Positions 6,402-13,672 of a stretch of 20,146 nt of DNA are shown here, one piece after another. Location of the stretch: the NCBI GenBank assembly GCA_958438955.1, contig CAUBTS010000027.1, positions 1-20,146 on the forward strand, given 5' to 3'. The notes below the pieces were generated by a model. The model was not told the origin of the DNA. It searched no databases and was given only the letters and a program-made list of their open reading frames with translations. Both the position numbers and the translations under genes were made by a program. Every line of letters starts with the position of its first letter. The stretch's first letter is position 1. Source of the stretch: an uncultured Collinsella sp. (GTDB lineage Bacteria > Actinomycetota > Coriobacteriia > Coriobacteriales > Coriobacteriaceae).

Positions 6402-9044
6402 ATGTTAGATAGATTTACCGATCGAGCGCGCAAGGTCATGTCGATGGCCAAACAGGAGGCGCTCGACCTGCATACCAACAAGGTGGGTACCGAGCATCTG
6501 CTTCTGGCGCTTGCCAAGGAGGATGAGGGCATTGCCGCCGAGGCGCTGCGTTCGCTCGACATCTCCTACGATGACATCATGGATACTCTCAAAGAGGTCC
6601 AGACCACGGTTCCCGAGCCCAGTGAGGAGACCGAGGCGGCCAAGCTCGCCTTTACGCCGCTCGTCATTAGCGTGATGGAGCGTTCATTCCGCGTGGCGCG
6701 TGAGAACAACCAGACCTACGTGTCGACCGAGCACCTGCTCATCGGTATCGTCGAAGAGGGCAACGGCATGGCCATGGACATCCTCATGCGCCTGGGTGTG
6801 TCGTCCGCCTCCATCAAAAAGGCTATCGAGAAACTCACCGCCAAGGACCAGGACAAGAAGCGTCCGCTCGCCGGCGCCGGTGCTGGTCGTCCCGGTGCGG
6901 GCCTGCCGTTCTTTAGCGGCTCGGATGCCTCTCAGCAAAAGGGGAGCGGCACCGACACGCTCAAGCAGTTCGCCACCAACCTCACTCAAAAGGCGCGCGA
7001 CGGCGAGCTCGATCCCGTGATTGGCCGCGAAAAGGAAGTCCAGCGCATGATGGAGATCCTTTCGCGCCGCACCAAGAACAACCCGCTTATCCTGGGCGAT
7101 CCCGGCGTGGGCAAAACGGCCATCGTCGAGGGCCTGGCGCAGCAGATCGCTGCCGGCAACGTGCCCGAGAACCTCATGAACCAGAACATCTGGACGCTCG
7201 ACCTGCCGGGCCTCGTTGCGGGCGCCAAGTATCGCGGTGAGTTTGAGGAGCGCCTCAAGAACGTGATCCAGGAGGCGACCGAAGCCGACGACGTCATCTT
7301 GTTTATTGACGAGATGCACACCATCATCGGTGCCGGTTCTGCCGAGGGCTCCATCGACGCGAGCTCCATGCTCAAGCCCGTGCTTGCACGCGGTGCCTTC
7401 CAGATTATTGGCGCCACCACGGCCGAGGAATTCCGCAAGTACCTCACCAAAGACCCAGCCTTCGAGCGTCGCTTCCAGACTATCGATGTCGAGGAGCCGA
7501 GCGTCGAGGACACCGTCAAGATCCTGACCGCGCTTAAGCCGCGCTACGAGGAGCACCACCATGTGCGCTACACGCAGGGCGCTATCGAGGCTGCCGCGAA
7601 CCTTTCCAACCGCTACATCCAGGATCGCTTCCTGCCCGATAAGGCCATCGACCTCATCGACGAGGCCGGTGCCCGCGCTCGCATCGCCGCGAATCGTGCG
7701 CCCGAGCCGGTGCGCGAGGCCGAGCATCGCATAGAGGAGCTCAAGGCCGCCGCGCAGGAGGCCACCGAGAGCGACGACATGAACAAGGCCGCCGAGATCA
7801 CCGAGCAGCAGAAGGCCGCCGAGATTGAGCTCGCCGAGGCCAAGGCTGCCTGGACGGCCGAGCTCGACGCCAGCCCGCTCACCATCGATGTCTCCCAGAT
7901 TGCCGACATCGTGTCCGTGACCTCGGGCGTGCCGGTGTCCTCGCTCACCGAGAGCGAGAGCCGCCGCCTGCTGCAGGCCGAAAGCGTGCTCAAGACGCGC
8001 ATCATCGGTCAGGACGAGGCCGTCGAGGCCGTTGCCAAGGCCGTGCGCCGCAGCCGCTCGCCGCTCAAGGACCCGCGTCGCCCCGGCGGCAGCTTTATCT
8101 TCCTGGGCCCCACCGGCACGGGCAAAACCGAGCTCGCCAAGACGCTCGCCGAGTATCTCTTTGGCAGCAAGGACGCGCTCATCAGCTTCGATATGTCGGA
8201 GTTTGGCAGTGAGTTCGAGGTCTCCAAGCTCATCGGTAGCCCCCCGGGCTATGTGGGCCACGACGAGGGCGGCCAGCTCACCAAGGCCGTTCGTCGCCAT
8301 CCGTACTCGGTCGTGCTGTTCGACGAGATCGAGAAGGCGCACCCCGATATCTTCAACATCTTGCTGCAGGTGCTGGAGGAGGGTCGTCTGACCGATAGCC
8401 AGGGCAAGACGGTTGACTTCCGCAACACCGTGATCATCATGACGTCCAACGTGGGCGCCCGTGAGATTGCGCAGGATGCGAGCGTGGGCTTTGGCACCAC
8501 CGGCGAGCAGGGTCTCACGTCGAGTGAGATCCGTGGCCGTGCGATGGGCGAGCTCAAGCGCCTGTTCCGCCCCGAGCTGCTCAACCGTATCGACGACATT
8601 GTGGTGTTCCAGAAGCTCTCGGGCGAGAATCTCACCAAGATCGCGCACCTGCTGGTGGACGACCTGCGTCAGCGTTTGATTGCCAACGGCATGAACATCA
8701 AGCTCACCGACGCGGCCTATGACAAGATCGTGGCCGAGGGCACCGACCTCACCAACGGTGCGCGTCCGCTGCGCCGTGCTATTCAAAAACTCATCGAGGA
8801 CCCGCTGTCCGAGGAGCTTCTGGCCGGCGAGTGGGGCGAGGGCGATACCGTCCTGTGCGACGTGGCCGATGGCAAGTTTGTCTTTAGCCACGGCACGGGC
8901 GAGATCCCGGCGCCGCGTCCGGTGGGTGCGCTCGGGGGCGATACCGCTCCGGCGGCGCCGCACACCGGCAACGCCGCGCCCGTGAGCGGCGGCGTGACCT
9001 CGGGCCCCGGCGGCATGATGCAAGCCGGTTCCGGCGCGCTGTAG
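6402..9044 (+). CDS. clpC: ATP-dependent Clp protease ATPase subunit ClpC
   Basis: An 880-residue HSP100 unfoldase that feeds substrates to ClpP in the cytoplasm. The double Clp N domain occupies about residues 1-145. AAA module 1 has Walker A GDPGVGKT (232-239) and Walker B FIDE (301-304). A short middle domain with a UVR-like coiled coil (about 435-490) marks ClpC rather than ClpB. AAA module 2 has Walker A GPTGTGKT (569-576) and the pore loop GYVG. The C-terminal 45 residues or so are rich in Gly, Ala and Pro and look disordered. The start at 6402 follows AGGA at seven bases and yields MLDRFTDRARKV, the usual ClpC opening; an upstream in-frame TTG at 6369 lies in the hairpin and is unlikely. 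The gene is a single unit, with a terminator at 9065. Length is slightly above the usual 810-850 because of the tail. Confidence 0.96.
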   Translation: MLDRFTDRARKVMSMAKQEALDLHTNKVGTEHLLLALAKEDEGIAAEALRSLDISYDDIMDTLKEVQTTVPEPSEETEAAKLAFTPLVISVMERSFRVARENNQTYVSTEHLLIGIVEEGNGMAMDILMRLGVSSASIKKAIEKLTAKDQDKKRPLAGAGAGRPGAGLPFFSGSDASQQKGSGTDTLKQFATNLTQKARDGELDPVIGREKEVQRMMEILSRRTKNNPLILGDPGVGKTAIVEGLAQQIAAGNVPENLMNQNIWTLDLPGLVAGAKYRGEFEERLKNVIQEATEADDVILFIDEMHTIIGAGSAEGSIDASSMLKPVLARGAFQIIGATTAEEFRKYLTKDPAFERRFQTIDVEEPSVEDTVKILTALKPRYEEHHHVRYTQGAIEAAANLSNRYIQDRFLPDKAIDLIDEAGARARIAANRAPEPVREAEHRIEELKAAAQEATESDDMNKAAEITEQQKAAEIELAEAKAAWTAELDASPLTIDVSQIADIVSVTSGVPVSSLTESESRRLLQAESVLKTRIIGQDEAVEAVAKAVRRSRSPLKDPRRPGGSFIFLGPTGTGKTELAKTLAEYLFGSKDALISFDMSEFGSEFEVSKLIGSPPGYVGHDEGGQLTKAVRRHPYSVVLFDEIEKAHPDIFNILLQVLEEGRLTDSQGKTVDFRNTVIIMTSNVGAREIAQDASVGFGTTGEQGLTSSEIRGRAMGELKRLFRPELLNRIDDIVVFQKLSGENLTKIAHLLVDDLRQRLIANGMNIKLTDAAYDKIVAEGTDLTNGARPLRRAIQKLIEDPLSEELLAGEWGEGDTVLCDVADGKFVFSHGTGEIPAPRPVGALGGDTAPAAPHTGNAAPVSGGVTSGPGGMMQAGSGAL

Positions 9045-9064
9045 GGCGTAACATAGCTTTGCGA

Positions 9065-9095
9065 AGGGGCACTCCTGTCGGGGCGCCCCTTTTTT
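9065..9095 (+). terminator. Intrinsic terminator of clpC
   Basis: AGGGGC (9065-9070) pairs with GCCCCT (9085-9090). The stem extends inward by CTCC/GGGG after one mismatch around a TGTC loop, and a run of six T follows. It lies 20 nt past the clpC stop. Confidence 0.9.
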
Positions 9096-9108
9096 ATGAG
9101 TAAATGGT

Positions 9109-9137
9109 GCTATACTCGAAATATAAATATGTATAGC
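9109..9137. promoter_or_regulatory. Promoter and inverted-repeat operator of the toxin-antitoxin operon
   Basis: GCTATAC (9109-9115) and its exact reverse complement GTATAGC (9131-9137) are separated by 15 bp, so their centres are about two helical turns apart. The left arm overlaps TATACT (9111-9116), a good extended -10 with TG at 9108-9109. AAGGAG follows at 9140-9145. Antitoxins with ribbon-helix-helix domains often repress their own promoters through such spaced dyads. That this antitoxin binds here is an inference. Confidence 0.6.
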
Positions 9138-9150
9138 AGAAGGAGCTAGC

Positions 9151-9519
9151 ATGCCAATATCGGTACTCGACTCACGGCCGGTCCAGATGAATGTGCGCAT
9201 GGATCGCCAACTCAAAGAGGCTGGGGACGCCGTGCTGGCGCATATCGGCATGACGCCGTCACAAGCTGTGAGGGAGCTGTGGCAGTACTTGACCGAGAAC
9301 GGTCATATGCCCGTCGCAAAAAAGAATGATGACGAAGTCCTGCCTGACGACATACGATCGAAGGCGAGTTCGTCCCGCGTCTCGGAAGGGGCTGCGTTAA
9401 TTTCGAATTTTTATGAGCGGTTCTCGATTCAGAGGCCGAGCCCCGATGAAGCCTTTGATTACGACGAGTTATACGATCAAATGATGAGCGAGAGATTCAG
9501 CGATTGGATCGAATTATGA
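9151..9519 (+). CDS. RelB/DinJ-like antitoxin
   Basis: A 122-residue protein. Its N-terminal part (about residues 10-48) has the ribbon-helix-helix pattern of the RelB/DinJ family: a short strand VQMNVRMD, a helix LKEAGDAVLAHIG, a turn MTPSQAV and a second helix. This region would dimerise and bind operator DNA. The C-terminal 70 residues are acidic and include FDYDELYDQM, plausible as the segment that wraps the toxin. AAGGAG sits five bases before the ATG. The stop overlaps the toxin start by ATGA, which is typical of toxin-antitoxin operons. Usually RelB/DinJ partners are RelE/YafQ RNases; here the partner has a PIN domain, a mixed pairing. GC content is lower than in clpC, which suggests acquisition. 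Confidence 0.8.
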   Translation: MPISVLDSRPVQMNVRMDRQLKEAGDAVLAHIGMTPSQAVRELWQYLTENGHMPVAKKNDDEVLPDDIRSKASSSRVSEGAALISNFYERFSIQRPSPDEAFDYDELYDQMMSERFSDWIEL

Positions 9520-10043
9520 GCGGCGTCGGAACGAAACGTGTGCTCAAGCTGTTGATCGACACGAACGTCTGGCTAGATTACTTTCTCGCTCGCACGAATG
9601 CGACCAGGCCGATAGTCGAGCTCCTTTCTCGCGCGGCGGAAGCGGAGGATATCGTCCTCTTCTCGTCCTCCCTGTCTGTCAAAGACGTCTATTACATTCT
9701 GGGAAGGACGATGAAGGCCGACGCCCGCCGTGAGGGGGCTCTCACTCCCGAAGCCATCGCCGGTGCCGACGAGACAGCGTGGGCGTGCGTTCGCCTGATT
9801 CGGCAAAAGTCGATTATTGCCTCGGTCGGTGCAGACGAGGTCTTCGACTCCTTTGTGTTCAAGTATCATCACAACGACTTTGAGGACGACCTGATGCTGG
9901 GCGTCGCTAATCGCATTGATGCCGATTACGTCGTGACAGAGGACAAAAATCTCATCAAACATACCAATGGTGTATGCATTAATGTTCAACAGGCGTTGAA
10001 GTTGGTTGAAGGGTCCAACGTCCCTTCGGCACGGCCCGTCTAA
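9516..10043 (+). CDS. PIN-domain toxin (VapC-like ribonuclease)
   Basis: A 175-residue PIN-domain protein, presumably a metal-dependent RNase neutralised by the antitoxin encoded just upstream. The acidic pattern of the PIN fold is present: D15 in LLIDTNVWLDYF, D57 in SVKDVYYI, D124/D125 in NDFEDDLM, and the closing strand DYVVTEDKNL with D143. It is longer than typical VapC (about 130 residues) because of an insert around residues 66-90. The ATG at 9516 overlaps the antitoxin stop by four bases, so translation is coupled. An alternative TTG at 9504 is unlikely. The target RNA cannot be read from sequence. Confidence 0.82.
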   Translation: MSGVGTKRVLKLLIDTNVWLDYFLARTNATRPIVELLSRAAEAEDIVLFSSSLSVKDVYYILGRTMKADARREGALTPEAIAGADETAWACVRLIRQKSIIASVGADEVFDSFVFKYHHNDFEDDLMLGVANRIDADYVVTEDKNLIKHTNGVCINVQQALKLVEGSNVPSARPV

Positions 10044-10047
10044 CCTG

Positions 10048-10063
10048 CTTTATCTTGATAAAG
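10048..10063. repeat. Compact 7-bp-arm dyad after the toxin gene
   Basis: CTTTATC and GATAAAG flank two T. The 2-nt gap is too short for a stable RNA loop without opening a pair, and no U-tract follows. A protein site or a weak hairpin is possible. It lies 5 nt past the toxin stop and about 55 nt upstream of the candidate pepD -35. Confidence 0.4.
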
Positions 10064-10118
10064 TGGCGTTTCCTCGCCGTTAGCCGATGATGCGAGGGCG
10101 CTCGGCGTTTTCGACTGG

Positions 10119-10147
10119 TTTATGCACGCAAAGTCTGGGAATATACA
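10119..10147 (+). promoter_or_regulatory. Candidate promoter of pepD
   Basis: TTTATG (10119-10124) and TATACA (10142-10147) are spaced by 17 bp. Each hexamer is a partial match to the sigma-70 consensus (3/6 and 4/6). The start codon is 45 nt further down. Confidence 0.4.
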
Positions 10148-10191
10148 AGTCGCATGTCTTACTGTCTAACCAGTTGCGCCAAGGAGGCACT

Positions 10192-11649
10192 ATGGACTAC
10201 AAGATTACCGGTTACGAGCCCGCCCAGCTGTTCCATTTCTTTGAGGAGGTCAGCGCGATCCCCCGTGGGTCTGGCAACGAGAAGGGCATCAGCGATTTCC
10301 TGGTCGCGTTTGCCAAGGAGCGCGGTCTCGATGTGTGCCAGGACGAGGTCTACAACGTCATCATTCGCAAGCCCGCATCTGCCGGCGCCGAGAATGCCCC
10401 GACCGTGATGCTGCAGGGCCACATCGACATGGTGTGCGACAAGCTGGGCTCCGTCGAGCACGACTTTACGACTGATGGTATCGACCTGGTCGTCAAGGAC
10501 GGCGTCCTCACCGCTAACGGCACCACTCTGGGCGCCGACAACGGTATTGCCGTCGCTCTGATGCTCACTGTTCTCGATGACGATTCGATCGTTCACCCCG
10601 CCCTCGAGTGCGTATTCACCACCGACGAGGAGACCGGCCTGGTCGGCGCCGAGACGCTCGACAAGTCCCAGATTAGCGCCCGCACCATGATTAACCTTGA
10701 CTCCGAGGAAGAGGGCGTTGCCACCGTCAGCTGTGCCGGCGGCGTCGTCGTTACCTACACCTGCCCGATCGCGCGCGAGCACAAGACCGGTAGCACCCTC
10801 ACGCTCGACATCTCCGGCCTGCTGGGCGGCCACTCCGGCAGCGATATCCACCTGGAGCGCGGCAACGGCAACCTCATCATGGCCCGCATCATCGACCGCC
10901 TGATGGTCGCCGGCGAGCCCGCCATCGTTAGCTTTAACGGCGGCACCAAGGACAACGCCATCAACCGTGAGTGCAAAGCTGTTCTGGTCTACGCCGACCA
11001 CGCTGCCGCCGAGGCCGCGGCCCAGATCGCAAAGGGCATCATCGCCGACGTCACTGCCGAGCTCGAGGTCTTCGACCCCGGCTTTACCTGCACCGTCGAG
11101 ATTGCCGACGACGCCGAGGTCGAGGCCATGGACGAGAAGTCCGCGCTTGCCCTCATCCGTGCCCTGCGTCTTGCCCCTAACGGCGTGATTCGCCGCAACG
11201 TCGCCACCGACGGCTCCGTCGAGGTTTCCTCCAACATCGGCGTGGTCGCCACCTCTGACGACCAGGTCAAGATTATGCTGTCCCCGCGCTCCTCGATCAC
11301 CTCGCTGCAGAACGAGTTCAAGGACCGCCTGCAGACGCTCGCCGATGTCCTGGGCTTCGACGCCAAGTTTGAGTTCGAGTATCCCGGCTGGAGCTATGCC
11401 GAGCATTCGCCGGTCCGCGACGTCTTTGTCGAGAGCTATCGCGAGCTCTTTGGCTCCGAGCTGCGCATCGAGTCCATTCACGCCGGCCTTGAGTGCGGCC
11501 TGTTTGCCGAGGCCCTGCACGGCCTGGACGCCATCGCCGTGGGCCCGACGCTCTCCGATGTCCACACTCCGGACGAGAGCATGGAGCTTGCTTCTGCCGA
11601 GCGCTTCTACGAGCTGCTCATCGACGTCCTCAAGCGCCTCGCTGCGTAA
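10192..11649 (+). CDS. pepD: Cytosolic M20 dipeptidase (aminoacyl-histidine dipeptidase, PepD-like)
   Basis: A 485-residue zinc peptidase of the M20 family that splits dipeptides such as Xaa-His in the cytoplasm. The metal and catalytic residues are all visible: H77 and D79 (GHIDMVCDK), D116 (GADNG, bridging both metals), E146/E147 (TTDEETG, catalytic base and ligand), D170 (INLDSEE) and H458 (SDVHTPDE). The lid domain carries GLLGGHSGSDIH. Length matches E. coli PepD (about 485). AAGGAGG at 10181-10187 fixes the ATG at 10192; the in-frame start at 10087 would add 35 residues with no family likeness. It is monocistronic, with a terminator downstream and hipA converging from the other side. 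The broad substrate range is known for the family, so the exact preference is open. Confidence 0.95.
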   Translation: MDYKITGYEPAQLFHFFEEVSAIPRGSGNEKGISDFLVAFAKERGLDVCQDEVYNVIIRKPASAGAENAPTVMLQGHIDMVCDKLGSVEHDFTTDGIDLVVKDGVLTANGTTLGADNGIAVALMLTVLDDDSIVHPALECVFTTDEETGLVGAETLDKSQISARTMINLDSEEEGVATVSCAGGVVVTYTCPIAREHKTGSTLTLDISGLLGGHSGSDIHLERGNGNLIMARIIDRLMVAGEPAIVSFNGGTKDNAINRECKAVLVYADHAAAEAAAQIAKGIIADVTAELEVFDPGFTCTVEIADDAEVEAMDEKSALALIRALRLAPNGVIRRNVATDGSVEVSSNIGVVATSDDQVKIMLSPRSSITSLQNEFKDRLQTLADVLGFDAKFEFEYPGWSYAEHSPVRDVFVESYRELFGSELRIESIHAGLECGLFAEALHGLDAIAVGPTLSDVHTPDESMELASAERFYELLIDVLKRLAA

Positions 11650-11655
11650 AGGTTG

Positions 11656-11686
11656 CGCTAGCAGCAGTTCGAGCCACGTGCTAGCG
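11656..11686. repeat. 8-bp inverted repeat after pepD
   Basis: CGCTAGCA (11656-11663) and TGCTAGCG (11679-11686) form a stem with a 15-nt loop directly after the pepD stop. There is no U-tract. It precedes the real terminator and may add 3'-end stability. Confidence 0.45.
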
Positions 11687-11704
11687 GATTGCAAATGACA
11701 TTAC

Positions 11705-11753
11705 GAGAGGGGACATCCGAGCTTTTGCGACGGGTGTCCCCTCTCTTTTGTTT
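11705..11753 (+). terminator. Intrinsic terminator of pepD
   Basis: A 15-bp stem (11705-11719 with 11731-11745, one G-T pair) and an 11-nt loop are followed by TTTTGTTT. It lies between the convergent pepD and hipA genes. On the minus strand the hairpin is the same but lacks a U-tract, so it would serve hipA only weakly. Confidence 0.88.
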
Positions 11754-11776
11754 GATAATTGCGAAATTAAGGCCAC

Positions 11777-13081
11777 CTAGTCCATTTCTGCCTTGATGAG
11801 GTCGAGGGTGCGCTGGCAGTTTTCGCGGACGGGGCCGAGCATATGCTCGCGCAGGTCCGCCATGCCGGGCAGATCGGCGTATTCGTCCATGACCTCTTCC
11901 ATGCAAATGGGCACTTCGTAGGCGAGGTCCATCATGGTCGCAAAGCAAAACTTCTCGGATAGCCCGGCATCGGTAAGCGCCGCCTCCAGCACGGGGTCGC
12001 CCATACCGTGGTATCGGCGGATAGCGCCTGGACCGATGCGCCCCACACGATTTTCGCCGCCAACGCTCATGGCAAGGCGCGCCCGGCGGCGCATGCGCTC
12101 ATACGCCAAACCCGACGCGACATCGTACATTCGAGCCATCATGGCTGCGCCGTCGTTTCCAAGGAGCAGGGAATAGTTTTTCGCGTGCGCATCCGGTGCG
12201 CCGATAATGGCGTTGAAGAACAGTATCTGCGTAAACAGATACAGGTTAAGTTGATGGTGGCTCGTATTTACGAGGAGCTCTTGAATGTCGCGGGTGGTCG
12301 GGCCGCCGTCTGCTGTGTACTTTTGGGCGGGCATCACCCCAAGTGCCTGACAGAGGTCTTCTTGATGTAGGCGCCTGATCATTCCGTCTTCGACTTTCAC
12401 GCGGTCATAGCGCTCAACAATGAGGGCAGGTTCGTCCTCAAACATACGATATTCGACGTTTGCCGTTGCGATACCGGCGCGCTGGGCGCTTTTCATGCAG
12501 GCAAACTCATTGAGAGCCTCGAGTTTAAATCCGATAACGCCATTTTTGAAAATATGCGTTGTGGGCGAGGAGCCCATGCATTCGCACCAGCGGCCGTTTA
12601 TGAACGCGAGCGCGAACTTGCCCTGGTTGCCTCCAAGTGACCAACTTTCATCTAGACCCATCCACGATGCATCGCGGTCATCTCTGATCGACTTGAGACG
12701 GAGAGCAATTTCGTGGTCGTCTATAGGGCGGTAGTCGCCAGCGCGATGCAGGACGGCGTCGGCATCTTCTTCGGCACAAAACTGCACTCCGCCCGGACAG
12801 TCGAGTCCGATATGGCTGAGCAACGCAACGGGATTGTTGGGCCTAACGTTGAATTCGGCGGCAATCGCTTTTCGTTGGTCCTCGCTGTCGGGTAGAAGGC
12901 CAAACAAGTACGGATTCATGACCTGTTGGCCGTATGTGCGATTTGATACGGGTATGTTGGTCGATAGGGTTGGCCCGTCATAGTCATGATCGTAGGTAAA
13001 GCTGATAAGACCGTTCTCATCTTGCGTGAGCGTTCCCGCAGGTACGCCGCAAATAATGGTCCGAAGTGATGTTCTGGCCAT
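11777..13081 (-). CDS. hipA: HipA-type serine/threonine kinase toxin
   Basis: A 434-residue HipA-like kinase. In E. coli HipA phosphorylates glutamyl-tRNA synthetase and induces dormancy. The N-terminal subdomain (about 1-105) includes NPYLFGLLPDSE, as in the Couple_hipA region. The kinase core has a glycine-rich loop with S148 (ESWSLGGNQGKFAL), where E. coli HipA autophosphorylates a serine. It continues with HIFK, the ERYDR strand (223-227), HQEDLCQALG (239-248), the catalytic loop GAPDAHAKNYS with D297 and N302, and the metal-binding D320 in MYDVAS. All key residues are intact, so the kinase should be active. The start at 13081 lies three bases after the stop of the Xre-type gene, so both are read from one promoter in antitoxin-toxin order. 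The target may differ from that of E. coli HipA. Confidence 0.9.
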   Translation of the reverse strand: MARTSLRTIICGVPAGTLTQDENGLISFTYDHDYDGPTLSTNIPVSNRTYGQQVMNPYLFGLLPDSEDQRKAIAAEFNVRPNNPVALLSHIGLDCPGGVQFCAEEDADAVLHRAGDYRPIDDHEIALRLKSIRDDRDASWMGLDESWSLGGNQGKFALAFINGRWCECMGSSPTTHIFKNGVIGFKLEALNEFACMKSAQRAGIATANVEYRMFEDEPALIVERYDRVKVEDGMIRRLHQEDLCQALGVMPAQKYTADGGPTTRDIQELLVNTSHHQLNLYLFTQILFFNAIIGAPDAHAKNYSLLLGNDGAAMMARMYDVASGLAYERMRRRARLAMSVGGENRVGRIGPGAIRRYHGMGDPVLEAALTDAGLSEKFCFATMMDLAYEVPICMEEVMDEYADLPGMADLREHMLGPVRENCQRTLDLIKAEMD

Positions 13082-13084
13082 TGG

Positions 13085-13555
13085 CTATTTCCCTTCGGGC
13101 TTGGTTTGGTTAGATGCGTTTGCGGCAATCGAGACTCCGAGATTGGACATGGCGAAATCGGCGAAGGCCCTGTCGTAGAGCTCGGACGTAAAGGGGACAT
13201 CTGCGAGAGCCGGAACGGCTGCGCTGCGACGGTTGCGATGGTGAAAACGTTGAGCATGATGGCGCCTGGGGGTACTACGAGGTTGCAAATCAGCATGCGG
13301 GGCGTCGACTGGTTGCTCGTTTTTCGATTCGTCGATATCCCCTTGAGCGGCGAGCGCCAGTCCAAGAGCACCGAAAACTGCCAGCAGCTTGTCGAGCCGA
13401 ATGCCCGTGGCATCTCCCAGCTCGAGCGATGCGAGCAGGCGCTCCGAAACGCCGGCTTTTTTAGCGAGGACGGCACGGGTGATCCCTTGCGCCTCGCGTG
13501 CCTGACGCACGTAGATGCCAGCTTGGCGCGGTGTGGTGATGGGAAGGATATCCAC
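13085..13555 (-). CDS. hipB: Xre-family HTH protein, HipB-like antitoxin
   Basis: A 156-residue protein whose N-terminal part (about residues 8-70) is a Cro/C1-type helix-turn-helix: GIYVRQAREAQGITRAVLAK, then KAGVSERLLASLELGD, then LDKLLAVFGALGL. This is the HipB pattern. After residue 74 there is a tail of about 80 residues. Its first part is Arg/His-rich (PRRHHAQRFHHRNRRSAA), and it ends in a helical segment with FTSELYDRAFADFAMSN. E. coli HipB is only 88 residues, so the tail is an unusual addition. The start is GTG at 13555, with AGGAG six bases upstream. The gene directly precedes hipA. It probably represses its own promoter through the dyads at 13575-13652 and neutralises HipA. Confidence 0.82.
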   Translation of the reverse strand: MDILPITTPRQAGIYVRQAREAQGITRAVLAKKAGVSERLLASLELGDATGIRLDKLLAVFGALGLALAAQGDIDESKNEQPVDAPHADLQPRSTPRRHHAQRFHHRNRRSAAVPALADVPFTSELYDRAFADFAMSNLGVSIAANASNQTKPEGK

Positions 13556-13574
13556 GGCGATCTCCTAACGTGCA

Positions 13575-13607
13575 GACTTTTGCATATCAGTATGACATGC
13601 AAAAGTC
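13575..13607 (-). promoter_or_regulatory. 11-bp-arm inverted repeat at the hipBA promoter
   Basis: GACTTTTGCAT and its exact reverse complement flank an 11-bp spacer. Read on the minus strand, the spacer holds most of a TGTCATACT extended -10 candidate. The dyad ends about 8 nt before the AGGAG of the hipB gene. A third ATGCAAAA copy lies at 13621-13628. Binding by the HipB-like protein is the likely use. Confidence 0.65.
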
Positions 13608-13652
13608 CGTATGAGGCCTCATGCAAAACTCTGCATGAGGCCTCATACGGAC
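13605..13652 (-). terminator. Perfect 21-bp inverted repeat, probable mntP terminator
   Basis: Arms 13605-13625 and 13632-13652 are exact reverse complements around a 6-nt loop (AAACTC on the plus strand). On the minus strand the stem is followed by TTTTGC, so it can end the mntP transcript, whose stop codon lies 20 nt upstream of the stem. Each arm also contains the self-palindrome ATGAGGCCTCAT (13611-13622 and 13635-13646), so the element is both a direct and an inverted repeat. Its first three bases overlap the hipBA dyad. Confidence 0.7.
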
Positions 13653-13672
13653 GTTTAGTTTTGAAGGGTGTT

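Noticed and set aside
6684..9251. 855-codon minus-strand reading frame opposite clpC
   Set aside because: Composition rich in Leu, Gly, Val, His and Asp is typical of antisense frames; ClpC on the plus strand is unambiguous.
10159..11694. 511-codon minus-strand frame opposite pepD
   Set aside because: No family motif; PepD has all catalytic residues in the plus frame.
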